From contig NZ_SNWQ01000018.1 of NCBI RefSeq assembly GCF_004361855.1, positions 141,771 to 205,770 on the forward strand: a stretch of DNA of 64,000 nucleotides, in the 5' to 3' direction. Positions 7,344 through 15,944 of the stretch are shown one piece after another. The DNA comes from Kribbella caucasensis (GTDB lineage: Bacteria > Actinomycetota > Actinomycetes > Propionibacteriales > Kribbellaceae). Every line of letters begins with the position of its first letter. Within the stretch, counting starts at the first letter, position 1. The notes under the pieces are model-generated. The model searched no databases. It was not told the DNA's origin and saw only the letters and a program-made list of their open reading frames with translations. The position numbers were made by a program, and so were the translations under genes.

Positions 7344-7712
7344 CCCGCCGCCGCAATCTCAGAGGCCAACCTTCGAACTGAATGGTTGCCCCCTCGAAAT
7401 CTGAGTGGGTAACCATCCATCTCCGAGGTCAACCTCCGAGATGCGGGCCTCGGCGAGTGGGTTTCACGTCGGCGCGGCGTCGCGGGGTGATTGCGCTTCA
7501 CGTCCGCGCGGATACGCGTAGTACAGGGGGCTGCCGACCAAAGCGGGTCTGGTGCTGGTGGGGTGGCTGGTGCACTAGTGTCGCCGGTGACGTCCTGGCG
7601 GGCAGGACTACGCGTAGCGGCGAGGGCACATGGCGATCAGGTTCGGATTCGGCGCGACCGGCGAGGCAGCGGCTCCCACCGCACTGGCCTCTGGATCCGT
7701 TATCTTTATGTA
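7344..7712. other. Intergenic region cobS - ROK regulator
   Basis: No convincing gene. It holds the imperfect repeats at 7362-7442, a CTACGCGTAG palindrome at 7608-7617 (a related TACGCGTAG lies near 7513), and the ROK gene promoter/start region. The sequence TCCGTTATCTTTATGTA just before the ATG is unusually AT-rich for this genome and could include a -10 element. Short in-frame ORFs here have no SD and no recognisable content. Confidence 0.5.
7362..7442. repeat. Imperfect direct repeat after cobS
   Basis: GAGGCCAACCTTCGAACTG (7362-7380) recurs as GAGGTCAACCTCCGAGATG (7424-7442). Between them AATGGTTGCC and GGTAACCATC form an inverted pair. It could be a weak terminator or a regulator site. 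I do not recognise it. Confidence 0.4.
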
Positions 7713-8915
7713 ATGAACGCAACCCGCCCAGCACCGGGCTCACAGGCTTCGTTGCGCGAAGCCAACCGTGAGCGTGTCCTGCGGGTTGTCCGGCAGCACG
7801 GCCCGCTCACCCAGGTCGAGATCGCCGCCGCCTCCGGACTCTCCGCGGCCACCGTGTCGAACATGGTGAAGGAGCTCGACACCGCCGGCATGGTCGGCCT
7901 CTCCCGCAGCATCCGCAACGGCCGCCGCGCCGTCCTGGTGTCACTGGCCTCCGGCGGCGGACTGCTCGCCGGAGTCGCGTTCGGCGAGCGCGACGTCCGG
8001 GTCGCGATCGCGTCGGAGAGCCGCGAGATCCTCGCCCAGCAACTGATGCCGCTGCAGGCGGACCACGTCGCCGACGACGGCATGGAGCGCGCCGCCCGAC
8101 TGCTCGCCGACCTCGCCGAGACCGTCGGCCGCGGCGTCGAGGACATCGGCGCGATCGGCTTCGGCCTGCCCGCGCCGGTCGACTCCGTCAGCGGCGAAGC
8201 GGGTTCGGACGCGGTGCTCCCCGGCTGGCGTGGTGTCAACGTCGCGGACGCGATGTCGGCCCACCTCAACGCTCCCGTCGTCCTCGACAACACCGCGAAC
8301 CTCGCCGCCCTCGGCGAACTACGAGCCGGCGCGCTGCGCGGCGTACAGCACGGGTGCTACATCAAGTTCTCGTACGGCGTGGGCGCGGGCATCGTGCTCG
8401 GCGGCGAAGTGTTCCGCGGCTCAGCCGGTACGGCGGGCGAGATCGGCCACCTCACCATCGACGAGAACGGCCCGATCTGCCGTTGCGGCAACCGTGGCTG
8501 CCTCGACACGTTCGTCGGCTCGCGCGCGATCCTCAACTCCCTGGCCGCCTCGCACGGACCACTGCGGCTCCGGGACGTCGTCACCCGGGCCGTGGCCGGT
8601 GACCTCGGCTGCCGCCGGGTGATCGAGGACGCGGGCCGCCGGGTCGGTGTCGCGGTGGCCGGACTGGTGAATCTCTTCAATCCCGAGGTCATCGTGGTCG
8701 GCGGCAAGATGGCCGAGGCGGGCGACCTGGTGCTGGTCCCGCTGCGCGAGGCGCTCGACCGGTGCGCGATCCCGAGCGCGGCCGCGACCGTCGAGTTACG
8801 GCCGGCTGAACTCGGCGACGATGCGGATGTGATCGGCGCCATTCAGGTGGCCTCCGAGCTCAGCCACCAGCGCGCGACCGCCGGGAGGACCACCGGGCAG
8901 GCGACTCCCGTGTAA
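7713..8915 (+). CDS. ROK-family transcriptional regulator
   Basis: A 400-residue ROK repressor. A winged helix-turn-helix fills about residues 15-75 (RVLRVVRQHGPLTQVEIAAA, then SGLSAATVSNMVKEL). The ROK sugar-kinase-like domain follows, with the zinc motif ICRCGNRGCLDT near residue 260 and EIGHLTI. Such proteins sense sugars or sugar phosphates and repress transport and catabolic genes. I chose the ATG at 7713; an upstream in-frame extension to 7491 has no SD and no family similarity. It is immediately upstream of, and co-directional with, a sugar ABC importer, with two perfect palindromes in between, so it probably controls that operon. Confidence 0.88.
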   Translation: MNATRPAPGSQASLREANRERVLRVVRQHGPLTQVEIAAASGLSAATVSNMVKELDTAGMVGLSRSIRNGRRAVLVSLASGGGLLAGVAFGERDVRVAIASESREILAQQLMPLQADHVADDGMERAARLLADLAETVGRGVEDIGAIGFGLPAPVDSVSGEAGSDAVLPGWRGVNVADAMSAHLNAPVVLDNTANLAALGELRAGALRGVQHGCYIKFSYGVGAGIVLGGEVFRGSAGTAGEIGHLTIDENGPICRCGNRGCLDTFVGSRAILNSLAASHGPLRLRDVVTRAVAGDLGCRRVIEDAGRRVGVAVAGLVNLFNPEVIVVGGKMAEAGDLVLVPLREALDRCAIPSAAATVELRPAELGDDADVIGAIQVASELSHQRATAGRTTGQATPV

Positions 8916-8932
8916 CACCAATATGTCTATTT

Positions 8933-8972
8933 CTTGAATTCAAGTCTTGACGTCAAGATCAAGGCGAGCTTG
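8933..8972. promoter_or_regulatory. Tandem palindromic operators, probable ROK binding sites
   Basis: Two perfect 12-bp palindromes lie one base apart, CTTGAATTCAAG (8933-8944) and CTTGACGTCAAG (8946-8957). A looser CAAG-N5-CTTG copy follows at 8960-8972. They share CTTGA/TCAAG half-sites with centres 13 bp apart, and sit 45-80 bases before the substrate-binding protein ATG. TTGACG at 8948 could also be a -35. Confidence 0.75.
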
Positions 8973-9015
8973 ACTCTGCTCAGGCCTACTCGGGCCCTCA
9001 CGTCAAGGAGCACAG

Positions 9016-10086
9016 ATGTCCGTCTCTACATCCCGCATCGTCGGCGTCGGTATCGCCGTCTCGGCCCTTGCCCTGTCCCTCGCCGCCTGCGGATCGGACG
9101 AACCGGCTGCGGGCAGCAGCTCCGGCGCCAAGAAGGTCGCCCTGCTGCTCCCCGAGTCCAAGACCACCCGGTACGAGGCGCTGGACCGGCCGCTGTTCAC
9201 CGACGCGCTCAAGACGGCCTGCGCCGACTGCGAGCTGATCTACAGCAACGCCGACCAGGACGCCGCCAAGCAACAGCAGCAGGCCGAGGCCGCGCTGACC
9301 CAGGGCGCGAACGTGCTGGTGCTCGACCCGGTCGACGGCAAGGCCGCCGCCGCGGTGGTCGCCTCCGCCAAGAGCCAGAACGTGCCGGTGATCGCCTACG
9401 ACCGCTTCATCGAGGGCGCCGACTACTACGTCTCGTTCGAGAACGAGGCGGTCGGCAAGCTGCAGGCCCAGACCCTGGTCGACACGCTGAAGTCGGGCGG
9501 CAAGACGTCCGGCAACATCGCCATGATCAACGGCGCGCCGACCGACCCGAACGCGGCCGACTTCAAGAAGGGCGCGCACAGCGTGCTCGACGCCAGCGGC
9601 TACAAGGTCGCCGCCGAGTTCGACACCCCGGACTGGAGCCCGGACAAGGCGCAGGCCTGGATGGAGGGCCAGCTGAGCGCGATCAAGAACGGCCTGGTCG
9701 GCGTGTACGCCGCGAACGACGGCACCGCGGGCGGCGCGATCGCGGCCCTCAAGGGCGGCGGCGTGACCCCGTTGCCGCCGGTCACCGGCCAGGACTCCGA
9801 GCTGGCCGCGATCCAGCGGATCATCGCCGGTGACCAGGCGATGACCATCTACAAGGCCGTGAAGCCGCAGGCCGAGGCCGCCGCCAAGGGCGCGGTCGCG
9901 CTGGCGAACGGCAACAAGCCCGAGTCGACCACCGACAAGCAGGGCGTCCCGTCGACGATTCTCGACCCGGTCGCCGTCACCAAGGCCAACATCAACGACA
10001 CTGTGGTGAAGGACGGGATCTACAAGGTGTCCGACATCTGCACCGCGTCTTTCGCGGCCGCCTGCGCAACCGCCGGCCTCAAGTAA
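9016..10086 (+). CDS. Sugar ABC transporter substrate-binding lipoprotein (xylose/ribose type)
   Basis: A 356-residue periplasmic-binding-protein type I family member with a lipoprotein signal: hydrophobic stretch followed by LAAC with C25 as the lipidation site. The mature part starts with VALLLPESKTTRYEALDRPL and contains DPVDGKAAAAVVA and PVIAYDRFI, typical of XylF/RbsB-like binding proteins. AAGGAG lies eight bases before the ATG. It captures the sugar for the ATPase and permease encoded next. A strong hairpin follows the gene, and the ROK operators lie upstream. XylF-like is the best guess; the exact sugar cannot be told from sequence. Confidence 0.87.
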   Translation: MSVSTSRIVGVGIAVSALALSLAACGSDEPAAGSSSGAKKVALLLPESKTTRYEALDRPLFTDALKTACADCELIYSNADQDAAKQQQQAEAALTQGANVLVLDPVDGKAAAAVVASAKSQNVPVIAYDRFIEGADYYVSFENEAVGKLQAQTLVDTLKSGGKTSGNIAMINGAPTDPNAADFKKGAHSVLDASGYKVAAEFDTPDWSPDKAQAWMEGQLSAIKNGLVGVYAANDGTAGGAIAALKGGGVTPLPPVTGQDSELAAIQRIIAGDQAMTIYKAVKPQAEAAAKGAVALANGNKPESTTDKQGVPSTILDPVAVTKANINDTVVKDGIYKVSDICTASFAAACATAGLK

Positions 10087-10094
10087 GCCCGCCT

Positions 10095-10134
10095 CGGCGG
10101 CACCCCCGGCTTGAGGAGGCCGGGGGTGCCGCCG
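10095..10134 (+). terminator. Strong hairpin between binding-protein and ATPase genes
   Basis: A perfect 16-bp stem (CGGCGGCACCCCCGGC at 10095-10110 with its complement at 10119-10134) has an 8-base loop and no T-run. In binding-protein operons such hairpins usually protect the abundant upstream mRNA or partly terminate, so downstream genes are expressed less. Confidence 0.8.
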
Positions 10135-10173
10135 CAGCGACGGCGTGACCGAAAGCCCCAGGAGGCTGAATCG

Positions 10174-10983
10174 ATGACTGTCACTCCCGCTCCCGTGACG
10201 ACCAGCACCGTGCTGGAACTGCGGGGCGTCTCCAAGCGCTTCGGCGCGGTCCAGGCGCTGAAGAACATCGACCTGGACGTGCGCGCTGGTGAAGTGCTCG
10301 CCCTGGTCGGCGACAACGGCGCCGGCAAGTCGACGCTGGTGAAGACCATCGCCGGGGTCTACACCGCCGACGACGGGACCATGGTGTTCGACGGGCGGGA
10401 GGTCCGGGTCGGCAGTCCGGCCGAGGCCCAGCACCTCGGCATCGCCACGGTCTTCCAGGACCTGGCCCTGTGCGACAACCTCGACGTGGTCGCGAACCTG
10501 TACCTCGGCCGCGAACTGCGCACCGGCCGGGTCCTCGACGAGGTCGAGATGGAGCGCTCGTCCTGGGAACTGCTCCGGCAGCTGTCGGCGAAGATCCCGT
10601 CGGTACGGATCCCGGTGGCCAGCCTGTCCGGCGGCCAGCGGCAGACGGTCGCGATCGCCCGCAGCCTGCTCGGTCAGCCGAAGGTGGTGATGCTCGACGA
10701 GCCGACCGCCGCGCTCGGCGTGGCCCAGACCGCCGAGGTGCTCAACCTGGTCGAGCGACTCCGCGAGCGCGGTCTCGCCGTCATCCTGATCAGTCACAAC
10801 ATGGCCGACGTGATGGCAGTCGCCGACCGGGTCGCCGTACTCCGCCTCGGCCGCAACAACGGGGTCTTCACGGTCAGCGACACCAGGACGCAGGACATCA
10901 TCGCCGCGATCACCGGCGCCACCGACAACGCGGTCTCCGAACGCGCGGCGCGTCGTACCCAGCAGGAAGGTTCCGCATCATGA
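10174..10983 (+). CDS. Sugar ABC transporter ATP-binding protein (single domain)
   Basis: A 269-residue ABC ATPase with Walker A GDNGAGKST, signature LSGGQRQTV, Walker B VVMLDEP and the switch His in LISHN. The GDNGAGKST variant is typical of the carbohydrate-uptake CUT2 class. E. coli XylG/RbsA have two fused ATPase halves, whereas this one has a single half, as in many actinobacterial and FrcA-type systems, so it presumably works as a homodimer. ATG at 10174 has GGAGG ten bases upstream. Its stop overlaps the permease ATG (ATGA at 10980-10983). Confidence 0.9.
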   Translation: MTVTPAPVTTSTVLELRGVSKRFGAVQALKNIDLDVRAGEVLALVGDNGAGKSTLVKTIAGVYTADDGTMVFDGREVRVGSPAEAQHLGIATVFQDLALCDNLDVVANLYLGRELRTGRVLDEVEMERSSWELLRQLSAKIPSVRIPVASLSGGQRQTVAIARSLLGQPKVVMLDEPTAALGVAQTAEVLNLVERLRERGLAVILISHNMADVMAVADRVAVLRLGRNNGVFTVSDTRTQDIIAAITGATDNAVSERAARRTQQEGSAS

Positions 10984-12287
10984 CCATCGACGATTCCGGG
11001 GTCAGAGTGCAGGACAGCACCGTGCCGGGCAACGGCAACAACAACAGCAGCACGGCGGCGGAGCTGCCGGCCGACCTGCAGGACGAGCGGCTGATCGCCA
11101 GCCACGGGTTCAGCGGCGCGGTCGAAGCGTTCACCGCCCGGCTCCGGTCCGGCGACCTGGGCTCGGTCCCGGTCGTGGTCGGGCTGATCATCATCTGGGC
11201 GGTCTTCCAGATCGCCAACAGCTCGTTCCTGTCCAGCCGCAACCTGGTCAACCTGACCCTGCAGACCACCTCGGTCGGAGTCATTGCCATCGGCATCGTC
11301 CTGGTCCTGCTGCTGGGCGAGATCGACCTGTCGGTCGGCTCGGTCAGCGGGCTGTCGGCCGCGGTGCTCGGCGTCACCTTCGTCAACCAGGGCTGGCCGC
11401 TCGCCCTGTCGCTCATCGCCGGCGTCCTGCTCGGCCTGGTGATCGGGTTGTTCTACGGCGCGCTGTACACCCGGTTCGGCGTACCGAGCTTCGTCATCAC
11501 GCTGGCCGGTCTGCTCGGTTTCCTCGGTCTGCAGCTGCTGGTCCTGGGCAAGGAGGGTTCGCTCAACCTGCCGTTCGACTCCGCGCTCGTCGGATTCGCC
11601 ACCCGCAGCTTCCTCTCCCCCGCGCTGGCCTACGGGCTGGTCGCGGTGGTCGTCGCAGTGTACCTCCTCAGCCGGCTGCGCAGTCGAGGCGCCCGTGCAG
11701 CCGCCGGGCTGTCGGCCGCGCCGACGTCGATCATCGCGATCAAGGCCGGCGCCCTCGCCGTGATCCTGCTGGTTCCGGTGCTGGTGCTGAACGGGGACCG
11801 TGGCGTCTCCTCGATGTTCCTGTTGTTCGTCGGAATGGTGGTGGCCACCGACTTCGCCATCCGGCGGACCCGGTGGGGCCGCTCGGTGGTCGCGGTCGGC
11901 GGCAACGTCGAGGCCGCCCGGCGCGCCGGTATCAACGTGCGGATGATCTACCTGACCGTGTTCGCGGCCTGCTCGACCTTCGCCGCCGTCGGCGGTCTGC
12001 TGGCCGCCGCCCGGCTGGTCGCGGTGAACCAGAGCAGCGGTGGCGCGGACACCAACCTGAACGCGATCGCCGCCGCCGTGATCGGTGGCACCAGCCTGTT
12101 CGGCGGCCGCGGATCGGCGTACTCCGCACTGCTCGGCGCACTGGTGATCATGTCGATCTCCAACGGCCTGGCCCTGCTCAGCCTCGACTCGTCGGTCCGC
12201 TTCATGGTGACCGCCGGCGTCCTGCTGATCGCCGTCACCATCGACTCGCTCAGCCGCCGCAGCCGGCAGGCACACGGAAGGGCGTAA
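10980..12287 (+). CDS. Sugar ABC transporter permease (XylH-like, CUT2)
   Basis: A 435-residue permease of the branched BPD_transp_2 family. A polar N-terminal tail of about 60 residues is followed by about ten hydrophobic helices. The family motif appears as GEIDLSVGSV in the first half, and VGGNVEAARRAGI plus AAAVIGGTSLFGGRGS in the second half. The GGRGS stretch is a hallmark of XylH/RbsC permeases. It forms the transport channel for the importer encoded by the two preceding genes. ATG at 10980 overlaps the ATPase stop. Two hairpins follow the gene. Confidence 0.9.
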   Translation: MTIDDSGVRVQDSTVPGNGNNNSSTAAELPADLQDERLIASHGFSGAVEAFTARLRSGDLGSVPVVVGLIIIWAVFQIANSSFLSSRNLVNLTLQTTSVGVIAIGIVLVLLLGEIDLSVGSVSGLSAAVLGVTFVNQGWPLALSLIAGVLLGLVIGLFYGALYTRFGVPSFVITLAGLLGFLGLQLLVLGKEGSLNLPFDSALVGFATRSFLSPALAYGLVAVVVAVYLLSRLRSRGARAAAGLSAAPTSIIAIKAGALAVILLVPVLVLNGDRGVSSMFLLFVGMVVATDFAIRRTRWGRSVVAVGGNVEAARRAGINVRMIYLTVFAACSTFAAVGGLLAAARLVAVNQSSGGADTNLNAIAAAVIGGTSLFGGRGSAYSALLGALVIMSISNGLALLSLDSSVRFMVTAGVLLIAVTIDSLSRRSRQAHGRA

Positions 12288-12298
12288 CTCGAAGACCC

Positions 12299-12395
12299 GG
12301 TGGGCTCCCGTCTCGACCCCTGCATCGGCGGGAGCCCGCCGCACCAACTTCCCGGTACGACGGGCCGCCGCTCCTCGCCCGAAGCGGCGGCCCGT
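12299..12395 (+). terminator. Double-hairpin terminator of the sugar ABC operon
   Basis: Stem 1 pairs GGTGGGCTCCCG (12299-12310) with CGGGAGCCCGCC (12329-12340). Stem 2 is a 13-bp perfect stem, ACGGGCCGCCGCT (12360-12372) with AGCGGCGGCCCGT (12383-12395), followed by CTCGTTG. Confidence 0.75.
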
Positions 12396-12420
12396 CTCGT
12401 TGTCCCCCGCGGAGTGCAGA

Positions 12421-13653
12421 ATGAGCCGCATGAGCACATGGAGGACGCCGATCCGGGCGCAAGCGACAACCGAGAACCAGCCGGTGACCACGCTGGAACT
12501 CTTCTTCGACCTGGTCTTCGTCTTCGCCCTGACCCAGATCACCGCGCTGATGGCGCACGACCTGACCTGGACCGGCGCGCTCCGCGGCGTACTGCTGATC
12601 GGGTTGCTGTGGTGGAGCTGGATCGGGTTCTCCTGGATCTGCAACGTGGTCAAGGCCGACGAGGGTTCGGTGCGCGGCGTCATCCTGCTCGCGATGGCGG
12701 CTCTGTTCGTGATCGCGCTGGCGATCCCGGAGGCGTTCGAGGACCTGCCCGGCGGCCTGCCCGGTCCGGTGGTGATCGCCCTCGCGTACTTCGCCTTCCG
12801 GGCGCTGCACCTGGTCCTGTTCTGGCTGATCGCCGACGGGGACCCAGTGCTCCGCCGGACGCTGATCCGCTTCGCACCGTCGATGCTGGCCGGGACCACT
12901 CTGCTGCTGGTGGCGTCGCAGTTCGACGGCACCACCCAGACATTGCTGTGGGGTCTCGCTCTGGCCGCGGACTACGGCGGCACCTATCTCGTCGACTCCC
13001 GCGGCTGGCGGTTCAACTCGGCCACCCACTTCGCCGAACGGCACGGCCTGATCGTCATCATCGCGCTCGGCGAATCCATCGTCGCGATCGGCGTCGGCGT
13101 CACCGACCTGCCGATCTCCTGGCCGATCATCGCCGCCTCCATCCTCGGCCTGGCCGTGTCGGCAGCCCTCTGGTGGATCTACTTCGACGCCGCCACCCGG
13201 TACGGCGAACACGCGCTCGCGGCCGAACCCGCCGAGACCCGCCCGGGGCTGGCCCGCGACGCCTACACCTTCCTGCACTTCCCGATGGTGGCCGGCATCG
13301 TCATCCTCGCCCTCGGCCTGAAGAAGGTCCTCGAGTACGTCGGCGACACCGACCACCACACCCTCTCCGATCCCCTGAAGGGCGTCGGCCACTACGCCCT
13401 CTTCGCCGGCGTGATCCTCTACCTGCTCGGCCACGTCGGCTTCAAATGGCGCACCATCCATCAGTTGGGGATCACCCGCCTGATCGCGGCCGCTGTCGGC
13501 GTCATCGCCCTTTTCGCCACCACTCCACTACCGGCCCTCGCCCAACTCGCGGTACTGACCGCTCTGCTCGGCATCCTGGTCGGCTACGAATCCGTCCACT
13601 ACGCCCGCGAACGCGAAGCACTTAAACACGGCCCACACGGCCCACCCGCCTGA
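12421..13653 (+). CDS. Low-temperature-requirement A (LtrA) family membrane protein
   Basis: A 410-residue protein of the LtrA family with about ten to eleven hydrophobic helices. Family motifs are the early TLELFFDLVFVFALTQIT segment, HFAERHGLIVIIALGESIVA in the middle and ALWWIYFDA. Molecular function of LtrA proteins is not established. Starts at 12421 (ATG) and 12430 (ATG) are both possible. I give the first; neither has a strong SD. It stands alone between the sugar operon and the convergent peptide transporter, ending at a shared terminator. A second LtrA paralogue lies at 45772-47055. Confidence 0.87.
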   Translation: MSRMSTWRTPIRAQATTENQPVTTLELFFDLVFVFALTQITALMAHDLTWTGALRGVLLIGLLWWSWIGFSWICNVVKADEGSVRGVILLAMAALFVIALAIPEAFEDLPGGLPGPVVIALAYFAFRALHLVLFWLIADGDPVLRRTLIRFAPSMLAGTTLLLVASQFDGTTQTLLWGLALAADYGGTYLVDSRGWRFNSATHFAERHGLIVIIALGESIVAIGVGVTDLPISWPIIAASILGLAVSAALWWIYFDAATRYGEHALAAEPAETRPGLARDAYTFLHFPMVAGIVILALGLKKVLEYVGDTDHHTLSDPLKGVGHYALFAGVILYLLGHVGFKWRTIHQLGITRLIAAAVGVIALFATTPLPALAQLAVLTALLGILVGYESVHYAREREALKHGPHGPPA

Positions 13654-13659
13654 CAACAG

Positions 13660-13697
13660 CGAAAGCCCCTGCCACGGCCGGCAGGGGCTTTCGTTTT
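13660..13697. terminator. Bidirectional rho-independent terminator
   Basis: A perfect 14-bp stem CGAAAGCCCCTGCC (13660-13673) / GGCAGGGGCTTTCG (13680-13693) is followed by TTTTG. It lies between the converging ltrA and peptide-transporter genes and is one of the few terminators here with a T-run. Confidence 0.9.
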
Positions 13698-13706
13698 GCT
13701 GGTGGA

Positions 13707-14771
13707 TCAGGCCGTTTCGGCGATCAGGTCTACCTTCGGCTCGGCGAAGTGGCAGGCGGCCGTGTGGCCGCTGCCGGAGCGGGGCTTGATCTCCAGCAGG
13801 GGTTCCTGGGTGGCGCAGATGTCCTCAGACTTCCAGCAGCGGGTCCGGAAGCGGCAACCGCTGGGTGGGTCGATCGGGGACGGGACGTCGCCTACCAGGC
13901 GGATTCGCTCCTTCGGCGGGACGCCGCGGATGGTGCCGAGGTCGGGGGCGGCCGACAGCAGCGCCTGGGTGTAGGGGTGCTGCGGGGCGCCGTAGATCTG
14001 CTCCCGCGGGCCCTGCTCGACGATCTTGCCCAGGTACATCACCGCGACTTCGTCACAGAAGTGCCGGACGACACCGAGGTCGTGCGCGATGAAGACGAAG
14101 GCGATGCCGAGGTCGCGGCGCAGATCCTCCATCAGGTTCATCACCTGGGCCTGGATGGACACGTCCAGGGCGGACACCGGCTCGTCGGCGATGATCACCT
14201 CGGGCTCGACGGCGAGCGCGCGGGCGATCCCGATCCGCTGGCGCTGACCGCCGGAGAACTCGTTCGGGTAGCGGTTGTGGTGCTCTGGGTTGAGACCGAC
14301 CCGCTCGAGCAGTTCCTGGACCCGGTCGAGCTCCTTGCCCTTCTTGACCAGGTTGTGCACGCGCAGCGGCGTACTGATGATGTTGCTGACCGTCTGGCGC
14401 GGGTTCAGCGAGCTGTACGGGTCCTGGAAGACGATCTGCAGCTGCCGCCGGAACGGGCGCAGGTCCTTCTCCTTCAGCCGGGCGATGTCGGTGCCCTTGA
14501 AGAGGATCTGGCCCGCGGTCGGGGTGAGCAGCCGGGTGATCATCCGGCCGGTGGTCGACTTGCCGCAGCCGGACTCGCCGACCAGACCGAGGCTGGCGCC
14601 CGGCTTCAGGTCGAAGCTGACGCCGTCGACGGCCTGGACCACCTTCCTGGCCCGGCCGAGACCGGCCACCTCCTTGATCGGGAAGTGCATCTTGAGGTCG
14701 CGGACCTGCAGCAGCGGGGTGACCGAGCCGTTGGCCGGAACGTTGTCCTGCACAGGTGTTGTCATGCTCAT
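13707..14771 (-). CDS. Oligopeptide/dipeptide ABC transporter ATP-binding protein (DppF/OppF type)
   Basis: A 354-residue ABC ATPase with Walker A GESGCGKST, signature FSGGQRQR, Walker B VIIADEPVSALD and the C-terminal oligopeptide/dipeptide transporter extension with conserved cysteines (PPSGCRFRTRCWKSEDIC) that can hold an iron-sulfur cluster or metal. Last gene of the five-gene importer transcribed from 19840 down to 13707. It starts 21 bases after the dppD-type stop, with AGAGAG upstream of the ATG, and ends near the bidirectional terminator. Confidence 0.93.
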   Translation of the reverse strand: MSMTTPVQDNVPANGSVTPLLQVRDLKMHFPIKEVAGLGRARKVVQAVDGVSFDLKPGASLGLVGESGCGKSTTGRMITRLLTPTAGQILFKGTDIARLKEKDLRPFRRQLQIVFQDPYSSLNPRQTVSNIISTPLRVHNLVKKGKELDRVQELLERVGLNPEHHNRYPNEFSGGQRQRIGIARALAVEPEVIIADEPVSALDVSIQAQVMNLMEDLRRDLGIAFVFIAHDLGVVRHFCDEVAVMYLGKIVEQGPREQIYGAPQHPYTQALLSAAPDLGTIRGVPPKERIRLVGDVPSPIDPPSGCRFRTRCWKSEDICATQEPLLEIKPRSGSGHTAACHFAEPKVDLIAETA

Positions 14772-14792
14772 CTCTCTCCCTCAGCCCAGTCC

Positions 14793-15944
14793 CTAGCCCA
14801 GCCTTGGCGCGACCTCGGCCTCGTAGATCGAGGCCTTGTCGTGCAGGTGGCAACGGGACGTGTGCGCGCCGGCGCCGTCGACCGGCAGCAGCTCGGGCAG
14901 GTCGGTGGTGCAGCGTTCGCCCTTCACCCGGTCCTTGTACGGACAGCGCGGGTTGAAGGAGCAGCCGGTGGGCAGGTTCAGCAGACTCGGCGGCAGGCCC
15001 TTGATCGGGCGCAGCCGCTCGTTCGCGGCCGAGACTGTCGGGATCGACTCGAGCAGACCCCAGGTGTACGGCATCCGCGGCCGGGCCAGTACGTCCTCGG
15101 CGGTGCCGTACTCGACGCAGCGACCGGCGTACATGACCAGTACGTCGTCGGCCATCTCGGCGACCACACCGAGATCGTGGGTGATCAGCACGATCGCGGA
15201 GCCGAACTCCTTCTGCAGGTTGTTCAGCAGGTCCAGGATCTGCGCCTGGACGGTCACGTCGAGCGCGGTGGTCGGCTCGTCGGCGATCACCAGCTTCGGG
15301 TCGTTCACCAGGCCCATCGCGATCATCGCGCGCTGCCGCATACCGCCGGAGAACTCGTGCGGGTACTGCTTGAACCGGCGCTGCGGGTTCGGGATGCCGA
15401 CCAGGTCGAGCATCTCCAATGCGCGCTTGCGGGCCACGTCCTTGGACACCTTGTGGTGCACCAGGTACGCCTCGGCGATCTGGTTGCCGACGGTGTAGAG
15501 CGGGTGCAGCGAGGACTGCGGGTCCTGGAACACCATCGAGACCGCGTCACCGCGGATCTTCATCAGCTCGTTCTCCGGCAGGCCGACGACCTCGTCGCCG
15601 CCGAGCCGGATCGAGCCGGTGATCTGGGTCCGCTTCCGGTCGTGCAGGCCCATCACGGCCATGCTGGAGACCGACTTGCCGGAGCCGGACTCGCCGACGA
15701 TCGCGAGTGTCCGGCCGAGCGGGACGGAGTAGCTCAGCCCGTTCACCGCGCTGACCAGGCCGTCGGCGGTGGGGAACTTGACGGTCAGGTTCTCGACCTC
15801 GAGGTACGGCGTCTCGCCGCTCGGGTTGATCGAGCCCTGCCGGCGTTCCCGGGTCGCGATCGACGGGCCACGCTTGGCGTCGGCGGCCGCCTCGGTACCG
15901 GTCATGTCCTGGAGGTCCTTCGGCTCGTTGGCGGGTGTGGTCAC
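14793..15944 (-). CDS. Oligopeptide/dipeptide ABC transporter ATP-binding protein (DppD/OppD type)
   Basis: A 383-residue ABC ATPase: Walker A GESGSGKS, signature FSGGMRQR, Walker B VIADEPTTALD, and the Cys-rich C-terminal region (LPTGCSFNPRCPYKD). The N-terminal about 45 residues (PKDLQDMTGTEAAADAKRG and on) are a non-conserved polar extension. I chose GTG at 15944 because it overlaps the permease stop (GTGA at 15941-15944). A much longer in-frame extension reaching 16673 runs through the permease gene in another frame and is rejected. Pairs with the DppF-type subunit. Confidence 0.92.
   Translation of the reverse strand: MTTPANEPKDLQDMTGTEAAADAKRGPSIATRERRQGSINPSGETPYLEVENLTVKFPTADGLVSAVNGLSYSVPLGRTLAIVGESGSGKSVSSMAVMGLHDRKRTQITGSIRLGGDEVVGLPENELMKIRGDAVSMVFQDPQSSLHPLYTVGNQIAEAYLVHHKVSKDVARKRALEMLDLVGIPNPQRRFKQYPHEFSGGMRQRAMIAMGLVNDPKLVIADEPTTALDVTVQAQILDLLNNLQKEFGSAIVLITHDLGVVAEMADDVLVMYAGRCVEYGTAEDVLARPRMPYTWGLLESIPTVSAANERLRPIKGLPPSLLNLPTGCSFNPRCPYKDRVKGERCTTDLPELLPVDGAGAHTSRCHLHDKASIYEAEVAPRLG

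Noticed and set aside
7382..7771. 129-codon ORF before the ROK gene
   Set aside because: Overlaps the ROK start in another frame. Trp/Arg/Gly-rich shadow composition and no SD.
10794..12935. 713-codon minus-strand ORF
   Set aside because: Antisense to the sugar permease and ltrA. Gln/Asp/Gly-rich shadow with no recognisable domain.
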